A stretch of DNA of 64,000 nucleotides. Origin: Terebella lapidaria. Its lineage: Eukaryota; Annelida; Polychaeta; Terebellida; Terebellidae. The stretch lies in contig OX424561.1 of NCBI GenBank assembly GCA_949152475.1, positions 6,882,001 through 6,946,000 on the forward strand. Direction: 5' to 3'. The notes below the pieces were generated by a model. That model saw only the letters and a program-made list of their open reading frames with translations. It had not been told where the DNA came from and searched no databases. The position numbers and the translations under genes are program-made. This document shows, piece by piece, positions 47,557 through 64,000 of the stretch. Positions within the stretch are counted from its first letter, which is position 1, and every line of letters starts with the position of its first letter.

Positions 47557-50137
47557 ATGTTAATATTAAGAAATTTCATATGCAGGGCAAGGCATTTCAC
47601 TACGTTAGCAAACATGTCATTTGAAGGAATATCAGAGGCACAAAACAGAATCAAATCTTTCATACACAAAACCCCAGTGGTAACAAATTCGACTTTCGAT
47701 GAGTTGGTTGGGAGGAAAGTGTTCTTCAAGTGCGAAAATTTTCAGAAAACTGGGTCTTTCAAGGCTAGAGGAGCTCTCAATGCGGTTAGTATGAATGAGT
47801 AAAACTTGAAAAAAAAAATATTCTGATTATCATGCATTGTGTTTGTAAACTTCATGGAGCGGTAATTTTGACAAAAAAATTTTTTTTGACAAAGTCAGCG
47901 CTGGGCAATCATGCCAGTTTGTATCTATCTAGTGTCCTGGATGTACGCGAAATTTATGTCCAGCTAGAAACACGAACAGATTGTGCATGTATACATGTAT
48001 ATGTAGGTAAATGTATGTATTAATTTTGCTCAGGTAATGAAACTGAAAGAATCTGGTTCAACTGCAGCGGGTGTGGTAAGTTATACCTTGCAAGTATGGC
48101 TGAAGTACCGGTGCGCACCTACATGTAATGGATGTGTATTGAAGATTGCATCTATTAAAATCGAATGTATGCAGTCTGCAGATGTATATGTGTACACAAA
48201 TGTTAATATCAATGTGTCACATGATATGTTTTACTACATTACTTATACTCTGATTTTAATAACTTGTTTACACCGTTTTTTGCTGATTTTTGGGTCTGCA
48301 CACGATTTTGTGCATTTTCTTGATTTTCATTGTAGTGGTGATATCTTTCAAAATCGACATGTTCGTGCAGATTACACCCCATGTGTCTTCCTTTCCAAAA
48401 TTACAATAATGTTCCGAATCCTGGTGAATGTAAACAGGACAACATCCTGGAATACAGTCAGATTCTCGAGATGCCGTTTTGGGCTGAAATTTAACAATGG
48501 GATAGATTGCCAACTGCTTCAATTTTTGCGGCAAAAATCTGAACTTCGGTAGAAAAATGCCGTTTGATTCCCAAGTGAAGTGTGCCGAGTTATAGAACGA
48601 CAAAGTATTGGAAAAAATATTTTCAAAAACCGATGTAATCAAGTTAGAAAAGTCAGAGTATACGAAATATTATATGTGTAGAATCTACATGTACGGTGGT
48701 TTTAGGTGACCCACAGTAGCGGGAACCATGGACAAGCGCTAGCCTGGGCAGCCAGGACTACGGGTCTGCCTTGTGCTGTCGTGGTTCCCAGCAACACCCC
48801 GTCAGTTAAGTGCGATGCAATCACGTCTTATGGCGCAGATCTAGTCTTCTGTGAGCCGAACCCTCAGTCCAGGTGTGAACAAGTGCAATCTATTCCTTGA
48901 CACTGTGTTAAATGAAGTGGTTATCGGCATTATACAATAGATTATAAAAACTTATGCTCGTTCATTCCAGAGCAGAGACTTGTGCCTGGGTCTCCACGGA
49001 GAGAAATTACACATTCATTCCACCATTTGACCACGAGGACGTCATCTGTGGACAGGTTCTGTCAAATCATTAACCTATGCCAGCATCGCATTGATTCAAA
49101 TTATATTTCTATGATTGTTTTCCAGAATCAATCTTCCCCGACAATATCGACAGACCTATATATACAGTTGTACCACTTCAGGGTACGATAGCGCTGGAGT
49201 TTTTGGAGCAGGTGCGAGATCTGGATGCCATACTGGTTCCCATAAGTGGTGGTGGTATGACTTCTGGGATTGCCATAGCAACCAAAACTATCAGACCGAC
49301 CACCAAAGTATTTGCGGTGGAACCGAAGGGCAAGGATCTGGAACAAAGCTTGAAAGCAGGTATCGATCCGTCATTGTCATGTATAAAACTTTTTACTTTA
49401 TTTCTCGAGTTTGAATATGGCTACAGGCTCACAGTGTTGACCTCTTACAGGTAAACGAATGTGGTCAGACCCACCACGCTTAGTGGACACCATAGCTGAT
49501 GGTATACGGTTCCAACAAGTGGGACATTTGACATTTCCACTTCTTTGTCAGTATGCTGAGAAAGAGGTTTTCACTGTGGTAAGTACATAATGTTACCTGC
49601 AAAATATTTAAACAAAATATTCGACCGTTTGGTGGTGCATGTCCGTACAGTGGTCCCTGTAAAATAAGATCTCACATTTTGCAGAGAAAATGAGGTCCTA
49701 TCTTATTTCACAGGTTCATTTACATGCTAAATTGATCTTTGGGGAATACAAAAAAGTCTTTACAGACAGGGAAGTCTTATTTCGGAGGTGCCTCACATGT
49801 ATCTTGGAGAGACCACTGTAAACATCTATGGTCTTGTGATGCTGTGTTTTCTTTTGCAGACAGATGAAGAAATGATAGGTGCAATGAAATTTATATGGCA
49901 GAGAGCTAAGGTAACATTTGGTATCGTTCTTATTATTAGAGCTCTGTTATTTATTCACTGAATATGTTGAGTTCTGTGTGTGTTTTTGTATTGTAGCTGG
50001 TGATAGAAGTGAGTTCTGCAGCTGGTGTGGCTGCAGCCCTGTCGGAGAAGATGAGAGCCTTGGATACAAGCATCACAAATATCGGTGTTATTCTCTGTGG
50101 TGGCAATGTTGATATTGACAAACTACCTTGGTATTGA
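47557..50137 (+). CDS. SRR: Serine racemase / PLP-dependent threonine dehydratase-like enzyme
   Basis: Eight coding exons: 47557-47784, 48034-48075, 48706-48872, 48971-49055, 49182-49359, 49451-49578, 49860-49910 and 49997-50137 (TGA). All junction phases agree and the sum is 1,020 bp (339 residues), the family's usual size. Visible fold-type II PLP motifs are QKTGSFKARG (Schiff-base Lys69), SSGNHG (95-99), SGGGM phosphate loop (196-200) and CGGN near the end. It would interconvert L- and D-serine and/or deaminate serine. Aspartate-racemase relatives carry a triple serine, which I do not see in the PPFDHED stretch. ATG 47557 adds a 19-residue basic leader before MSFEGI; ATG 47614 is the alternative start. 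Oddity: Cys327 stands where vertebrate serine racemase has Ser near the PLP ring nitrogen. Introns 2 and 6 contain inverted-repeat elements. Confidence 0.95.
48246..48660. mobile_element. TACTC...GAGTA element with TA duplication, in SRR intron 2
   Basis: The ends are TACTCTGATTTTAATAACTTG and the near complement CAAGTTAGAAAAGTCAGAGTA, with TA on both sides (48244-48245, 48661-48662). It is 415 bp and non-coding. The TA duplication suggests mobilisation by a Tc1/mariner-type transposase. Confidence 0.8.
49648..49818. mobile_element. CAGTGGTCCCTGTA element, copy 2, in SRR intron 6
   Basis: It has the same ends and internal words as 2048-2224, flanked by TA (49646-49647, 49819-49820). It fills most of the intron between exons 6 and 7. 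Confidence 0.8.
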
Positions 50138-50718
50138 TAAAGTGTCACGAGTTAGTACTAATTTATCTTCTGAAGAGAATTTGCTCAACGAAAATATGTA
50201 GACAATCCAAACTTGTGCATCATACCTGACAAATATTAGTATGCATATCAATTTCAATATCATTATTGCAAGTGTATACTTTGTATAGTGGCCTATTTAT
50301 ATAAATTTATGATGAACAATAGTGAAGATAATCTATACTGTATATGATCACCAGGATGTGAGACACAATGCAACAAGACCAGTATACTAGTACTAGTAAC
50401 TATATTTGTAAAGCTGATGACATAGACCTACGTCTCATAAGTCGGAATATACATGCAAAGATACAACGTTGCACAATACATGCACAATATCGCAGACCTA
50501 CATTCAACGAGTGAGCAGGAACCACCTACAGTAACAGTAGTCAATAGTATCTGTACAAACGAAAATATCACGTATATTTCCCACATTAGAAACATAAAGT
50601 GTAGATGTACATAATGATATCCGACGGCGTTTGGTGGGCGCGGAGGCAGAACGTTGTGTACCGGAACTTTATATTTGCGCCCACGCTGATAAAGGCTACG
50701 ACAGTGTGGATACAAGGA

Positions 50719-50956
50719 CTATAATCCATCCTCCGTGCTGTATTTCATCATGAATTCAAAATCTTTGTAGCTGACTCGTCCATCTCCATCTCTGTCAATT
50801 TCTCTGTAAATACAGAAAAACAGAAAAGGGGCACGCCGTGAACACTTTACAATAAACCATGTTTGGTCCGTCAATACATACTCAGGCCTCACAACTTTTT
50901 GCTACTGTATACTGCATACATGTAGTGTACGCACATTAATCTTAACTGGAACAAGA

Positions 50957-50993
<37 letters not shown>

Positions 50994-52082
50994 TACAATT
51001 TTAATAGCGAACATTGCCACTATTTTTAGACAAATGATCAGCGACATATCATCAGTGATAGCAGAAAGGCACGATATGGTTATTTAGATATGCACCTGAA
51101 TGCTGAAGTTATCGTGTGTGCAGGCATGTGAGGAGCAATTTTCCCTAGAACTTTAGCCAGGTCTTCCAGCGTTAGAAACCCTCTACCTGCACATGATACA
51201 TGTTGATTATTACAATAGTTATTACAAGAGTGTTCCTTCGTCAAAATACATTATTTTAAGTAGGACAGTAGGATACAAGGATACATATAGATTATACATG
51301 CTTTTCGCCATAACCTCAGATGTACATTTCATATGGAACGCCTGCCACTACACGTATCGTAACATTTATAAGGAACACCGGACCTCTAACTCCTGAAAAT
51401 TCATTAACACTGAGTCTCTGGTACATGTACTGCAGAACTCAGGGCGTTCATTGGAAGTTTCACTGCATACATACATCCTTACTCACACTGTGAATCAAAC
51501 ATGAGAAATGTCTGTCGAATCACATCATCTTCATCCTGTGAGGCACACTTTAGAGACATGTGTTCCATGAACTTCTCAAGCGATAGAACTAATACGAGCA
51601 AAATCAAAAACAATATTGGAAAACAAATACAGTTGTGTTGACATTTAGATTACCGGGTAACCAAATGTTACGACAATGGTTCTAGCTTACCCTTTCACTA
51701 GTGTATTTACCATTTGTTTCATCTGTGCCAAACATTTGATTTATTTCATACTGGAAATGAAAATTGGGAATTCATCAACCAACAAAGTATTAAAACGGTA
51801 TTTGCACACAACTATCATTGAAAAAATGTAATTGCGTTATTTCATATTGGTAGAAATGTACACCTACATGTGTATAAACTTCAACATGCATATGCTGCAT
51901 GGGATTGAAGAAATATGCATCATCATATATACATTAGATTACTGGATTTACAAAACTAGTTGAATATCAGATAATGACGACATTACCTTTGATGGTTTAT
52001 ATCCAAGTAACGAAATGATGGCGTTTTTAGTATCATTGCGACTCAGGTGTCCCTTGTTATTTTCATCATACTTGTAAAATGC
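50719..52082 (-). CDS. EFCAB11: EF-hand calcium-binding protein, EFCAB11-type (first exon missing)
   Basis: Minus-strand exons in transcript order are 52082-51987, 51750-51711, 51588-51487, 51186-51096 and 50803-50719 (stop TAG). Phases are consistent. The product reads AFYKYDENNKGHLSRNDTKN..., GYKPSK, YEINQMFG..., FLMFDSQCRGFLTLEDL, then AFREIDRDGDGRVSYKDFEF. The GYKPSK motif between EF-hands and the order of hands match EFCAB11. Loop DENNKGHLSRND and loop DRDGDGRVSYKD look able to bind calcium. Loop DSQCRGFLTLED is degenerate. The missing N-terminal exon (about 30 residues in the family) should lie above 52090 but I could not find it. It is convergent with SRR, whose stop is about 580 bp away. 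Confidence 0.9.
50958..50992. repeat. (ATT)n microsatellite
   Basis: About eleven ATT units, in the last intron of the EFCAB11-type gene. Confidence 0.9.
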
Positions 52083-53530
52083 CTGTAAGTTATAAAAAAT
52101 AGCAATGGATTTATTCTATGCATACTGTTGGTATGGTACTGTACAGTATGGTACTGTATATATTTTTTGTGACGCTAAATGATATCGTATTATAACTTTG
52201 CATGGTATTGTACTGATACTGTGTAGATATTTTTGTGACGCTGAATAATATTGCATTATAACTTCGCTCCATCTAAGAGTCAAACGGCAAAAAAAAAAAA
52301 GTGTGTGTGGACCCAGAAGCTCAATGATAGCGATGCCAATGCGGCTAGGTGGCGCGTCAGTCGACCAAAAAAATGGCTCCCTGAAATTGACCCGACCGGG
52401 GTAGGTTAGTGTTACGGGTCATGACACACTTACAGAGCCAATTAGAACAGGTTCAACATGATAGAGTGAGTGAAAAATGAACAAGCTTCGTGAACTAGAA
52501 AAATTGGGGCGAACTGACCCAGAAAAATCGAATTTGAAGCTGCTTGAAGTTTTCATCGAATGATTATTATCGGATTACGGAATAGTTCACGCCTATAAAG
52601 GTTCGATTAAAGACATATAATGATCGCTGAGTCTATTTAGAACAATAAATAAGGTGAACAACGGCGTATTAGTGGTGAAATTTGTCCTCGAAGTGGACGG
52701 GGGTCAGCCCATTCGGTAACTTCCGTTGTGGGAATTTACTCCTATTATCGCTCACGAGCTTGACAATGGCGGATTTCGATGTGAGCGTTTCCAAGCAGAC
52801 AGATACGCATCCGTTCGCATCAGCGTCACTGTCAACTGTATGAAAGTCATTGGAATTTGGTTTTATAGAAATGTGTTTGTTGTTCAATTGATTTATATTT
52901 TCATAATGATATTGCTCGTATTTTTGCAAAAAAAAGTTCCTAAATATTATATCCCCATGCAAGTATGCAGATTGCGTGGTTAAATATAGACAAATTATTC
53001 ACATGGAAAAAATATATAATTAAGAGTAATGGGTTGATGGCAGAATACTAATTAAATTTTTGATTTTTGGTGATTGAATATAAAATCAGAGGTAAAATAT
53101 TGGAACATTTAAGTGGTCGGGATTAGATATGATATGAATTATGTATATATGTGGGTTGGATACTACTTCTTACTTCAACATTGCTGTAAGTCAATAAAAA
53201 CATTAAATATTTTGTAACTTTCAGTTAATTTTAATGAAGTATTGATATCTTGATTCACCAGACACTTAAAAAAATTTTTTTGATGCATTCCCTGATGAAT
53301 ACCAGGCCGGGTCACTTTTTCATGGTTTTCACCAAAAAACGGGTAACAGCAGCCCTTATTTTGGCCATGTTAACTTGACTCCCCTGACCTCAATTTTTGT
53401 CCAATCTTTCCAATTTTTTTTTTATTTTCATACTATAATATAGCTCTGAAAGGATCACACACCATTTGGTCCCTATCCCAATTAAACAATTTTGCCTTGG
53501 CGTCGCTATTGTCAATGATTTGGTGAATGA
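52083..53530. other. EFCAB11 5' region, no exon identified
   Basis: It contains a duplicated piece near 52140-52265 (GGTACTGTA, TTTTTTGTGACGCT, ATTATAACTT), probably a fragment of the TACTC..GAGTA family. On the plus strand ATGGCGGATTTCGAT at 52765-52779 is followed by a donor-like GTGAGC, as if a divergent gene started there, but nothing downstream supports it. Confidence 0.35.
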
Positions 53531-53531
53531 A

Positions 53532-54225
53532 CATTGGGGTAGATTGCCAAATTTTTTCAATTTTCGCGATAGAAGTCTGAAATCTGGTATACTCGGATTT
53601 TTCTAACTCGTTTACACTGTTTTTCGCTGATATTATAGTGATGCTGAACGCTATCGTTCTATAACTTGGCACACTTCACCTGCGAGTCAAACGGCAATTT
53701 TCTACCAAATTTCAAACAGCTATCGCGAAAATTGAAAAAGTTGGCAATCTACCCCAATGTTTAATTTAGCCCTATTATTTAATTTCTGGGCCGCACACGA
53801 TTTTGTGCATTTGCTCGGTTTTGTAGCGGAGCAATTTTCAAAATCAACATGGTTGTGTAGAATACACCCAAGTGTATCTTCTGGTTCAAAGTTACAATAA
53901 TATTTTGAATCCTGATGGATGTGAACATGACCAATTCCTCAAATATGCCCAGATTCTCGAGATCCCGTTTTGGGCTGAAATTTAACATTGAGGTAGATTG
54001 CCAACTTTTTTAATTCTCGCGTTAGCTGTCTGAAATTTGGTAGAAAAATGCCGTTTGACTCCCAGGTGAAGTATGCCAAGTTATAAAACGATAGGGCTTA
54101 GCATCACAAAAATATTAGCGAAAAACAGTGTAAACGAGTTAGAAAAATCCGAGTATAGAAAATTGTCATATGACAAACTCGATGAAGTATACCAAGTTAT
54201 AATACGATACCCATTCAGCATTACA
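53532..54225. mobile_element. Older TACTC...GAGTA copy split by a younger one
   Basis: The left piece 53532-53589 ends ...GAAATCTGGTA, and the right piece resumes at about 54156 with TAGAAAATTG...GAAGTATACCAAGTTAT. Together they give the family's usual GGTAGAAAATTG. The break is exactly at TA. Confidence 0.7.
53590..54155. mobile_element. Complete TACTC...GAGTA inverted-repeat element, 566 bp
   Basis: The ends are TACTCGGATTTTTCTAACTC and its complement, flanked by TA (53588-53589, 54156-54157). Arms of about 175 bp (53590-53764 and about 53982-54155) are inverted with moderate divergence. The middle contains a CACACGATTTTGTGCATTTG block shared by the other copies. It is non-coding. Confidence 0.85.
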
Positions 54226-54261
54226 GAGTATATCGCTGGAACACATGTGGCACAGCACTGT

Positions 54262-54300
54262 GTCCTCCCCCCAGCCCCCCCCCCCCCCCCACCCCCCACC
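54262..54300. repeat. Poly(C) tract
   Basis: C-rich low complexity with a run of about 14 C and CACCCCCCACCC; G-quadruplex-prone on the minus strand. Confidence 0.85.
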
Positions 54301-54862
54301 CTCGTTAATGTTTTTATCGGAATTGTCCAGCTTTAAAACTTAGCCAGTAAACGAATGTATGTTGGATATTATCATGATTATGACACCCGTATTGCTCCAT
54401 ACACCCACCGTCATAATTGCATTCTTTTGTGCTTCACTGACTTTCTGTTGTGTATTATTCCCTATCGACTTTTGTGCAAAAATGCTCACTAACTGTGTCA
54501 TTGAAGCCATTATCTGTGAATCAATTGTCTTCGACTACTAAAATTTAAATATATAATATTATTTAGTCCCAAATTGTCTCCACAGATCGATAAACAGAAC
54601 GGAAGACAAGATCTGTCATGCTTCATTTGTTGTTGATTCGTAATTAGGTCACGGGGAAGCCCTGGGTTTCCCTAGGTTATCTCGTTTGTGATTTGTTGTT
54701 CTCTGCCAAGGGGATTCCGCTCGTACTGTGATTGGTCGGAAACCGGAACAGTTGGCAAATAGAACAAAGTAGATTTTCAACATGGCGGCGGTGTGAATTC
54801 TTTATCTGGAAAATTTCAAGATTTTGTCCGTTTATTGGTTGTTTTAACCAACTATGAGAAAT

Positions 54863-62710
<7,848 letters not shown>

Positions 62711-63251
62711 TCCTCGCACACAGCCTCGTTGTCTATCCATGGAACTGCAGTCATACACAAGTCTTGTTGTTTTCATTTATTTATTGCCATACCACTACCT
62801 CTATAATAAACTCTTTGGGTAATCTTACCTTGGCATTCAAAGAAGAGGAGAGAGAAATGAATGTCACAAGAATTTTCTCAAAATTCCTGACATCCATCTC
62901 GAACTCGAAATTGAAGGAAATTACTCTCACACATCTCAGATTCCCCGCGGTGTAGATGTGACGTCACACCGGTCATATGATTGACCTTAACCGCCATTAA
63001 TTTGCTCCTCCATTGTTGGATGTGCAGCAAGTCTTGCTTTCGGCATTCAAAGTCGAATTTCTTCACGTCTACGATCGTCTTTAGGCTGTTCTTTGCACAG
63101 CTTTTTCTTCAGTAGATCGTTCTTTCGTTGTTAGACTAGCTTAGAGTTAGTGATTTGCGATTTTTTGGGAGGAAATGGTAAAGCCTCCCCAGGCCCCTTT
63201 CCTTCCCCCATTATCGCCCGTTTGTACTTCGATGTTTGATATGTTTCAGAT
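62711..63251. other. FBXO11 3' flank and start of a GC-richer region
   Basis: A GTGACGTCAC palindrome is at 62958-62967. The remainder up to 63251 could be the untranslated leader or terminal repeat of the element encoding the next frame, but I cannot find its other end because the window stops. Confidence 0.35.
62805..62810 (+). terminator. FBXO11 poly(A) signal
   Basis: AATAAA 95 bp after the FBXO11 stop codon. Confidence 0.75.
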
Positions 63252-64000
63252 ATGAAGTGCATCGTTTGCAAACACTACCTTCCTAAGTGGGAGGCTCATA
63301 ACGCCTGCTGGCAGTGTAGGGACACTGTTTATTGCCGTCCTTCAGCCACCTGTGAGTTATGCGCGGATTGGTCCATCGACGAGTGGAAACTCTGTCTTCA
63401 AGGCTTACGGGAGATTCAGGCCCGCAGGTTTGCTGGTTGCCCTACTCCCCCTTCCCCGTCAGATTCTGATAGCGCCAGGCCGCGTCCCAAGGCGTCTGAG
63501 GAACGCAAGCGGCGTTTAGATTTGCAGTTAACCAATGCTGTTTGTGCTGTAAGTTTTGATTTATCATTGTCATTTTCTTTCAGCCAGGTACGGGTCCCGG
63601 GAGCCGCGCGTTCGGCTCTCGGCACCCTAACTTCCCCACAACCTACGGGTTTGTGTGGCTCACTTTTGGCTCCCTCTCTACTGGCCCCTCGTTCTCATGC
63701 TTCTCTGGCTGAACGACCTGGGTTTCAGTGTCCGAGTGTGGTTTCGGGGTCTGCCGGTTCCGTCGGGCTCACGACGGTTCCCTGCGCCCGGGATCCCTCT
63801 GGACAGAGAGTGTTGTTTCCCCCTCCGGGTCGGGCTCCGGCCCCCGGGGCTGGGATTCAACCCAAGAGCCAGGGCGGATTTCGGTCCGGGTCCGTTACGC
63901 CAGTGTTTCGGCCGCCGGTTCCCGAGTTCCCGCCGGTAACTGGACCCCAGGCCGTGGCCCCTTTAGCCGTGGCCGGTAGGGACCGGGAGCCAATGGTTTT
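63252..64000 (+). CDS. Cysteine-rich, proline-rich open frame, probable retroelement ORF1 (partial)
   Basis: ATG at 63252 opens a frame that stays open to the window edge (about 249 codons). The N-terminus has an ordered cysteine cluster, MKCIVCKHYLPKWEAHNACW then CRDTVYC, a single Cys, and CELC, suggesting a zinc-binding domain. It is followed by a Ser/Arg-rich segment and a long Pro/Gly/Ala/Ser-rich, disordered tail. GC content rises sharply relative to FBXO11 introns. The layout resembles the gag-like ORF1 of DIRS or other retroelements, but I see no reverse transcriptase or recombinase, so this is inference. A TTTCAG just before the ATG could also be a splice acceptor, making the ATG internal. 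Confidence 0.45.
   Translation, partial: MKCIVCKHYLPKWEAHNACWQCRDTVYCRPSATCELCADWSIDEWKLCLQGLREIQARRFAGCPTPPSPSDSDSARPRPKASEERKRRLDLQLTNAVCAVSFDLSLSFSFSQVRVPGAARSALGTLTSPQPTGLCGSLLAPSLLAPRSHASLAERPGFQCPSVVSGSAGSVGLTTVPCARDPSGQRVLFPPPGRAPAPGAGIQPKSQGGFRSGSVTPVFRPPVPEFPPVTGPQAVAPLAVAGRDREPMV

Overview
The window looks like nuclear DNA of a marine invertebrate. It is AT-rich and full of ACATGTA-type words. Its genes have many short phase-conserved exons with GT..AG introns, and all recognisable gene products are animal proteins. It is loaded with miniature inverted-repeat elements and satellites of the kind found in lophotrochozoan, hemichordate or cephalochordate genomes. I cannot fix the phylum from sequence alone. 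There is no sign of bacterial operons, rRNA or CRISPR.

Host genes, left to right. (1) Three exons near the 5' end of a WDR62/MAPKBP1-type WD40 scaffold gene lie on the minus strand (260-8617); the 3' exons are off the left edge. (2) A complete serine racemase gene (SRR-type, 8 coding exons) is on the plus strand (47557-50137). (3) An EFCAB11-type EF-hand gene is on the minus strand (50719-52082; first exon not found), convergent with SRR. (4) A complete FBXO11 gene is on the plus strand (54863-62710, 18 coding exons, about 889 residues). (5) A GC-rich, cysteine-rich open frame, probably from a retroelement, runs off the right end.

Mobile DNA. The most striking object is a 10.6 kb DNA transposon (17380-28010). 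It has 109-bp terminal inverted repeats that differ at one base, and a 5-bp target duplication (ACTAA). It carries two convergent genes. One is a four-exon gene on the plus strand whose product has a YqaJ/lambda-exonuclease-type nuclease domain lying between candidate transposase catalytic residues. The other is the last exon of a seven-finger C2H2 zinc-finger gene on the minus strand. I could not assign it to a named superfamily. Around it lie tandem satellites (156, 147, 121, 132 and 134 bp periods) and many non-autonomous inverted-repeat elements with TA, TTAA or 8-bp target duplications. One of these has inverted repeats built from ten copies of a 22-bp unit containing a NotI site. Several satellites are dense in nuclear-receptor half-sites.

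The host genes do not form a functional pathway. The window is best read as a few conserved single-copy genes separated by repeat-rich DNA, with some elements sitting inside introns (a LINE relic, satellite and TA-flanked element in the WDR62-type gene; two elements in SRR; two in FBXO11 intron 1).
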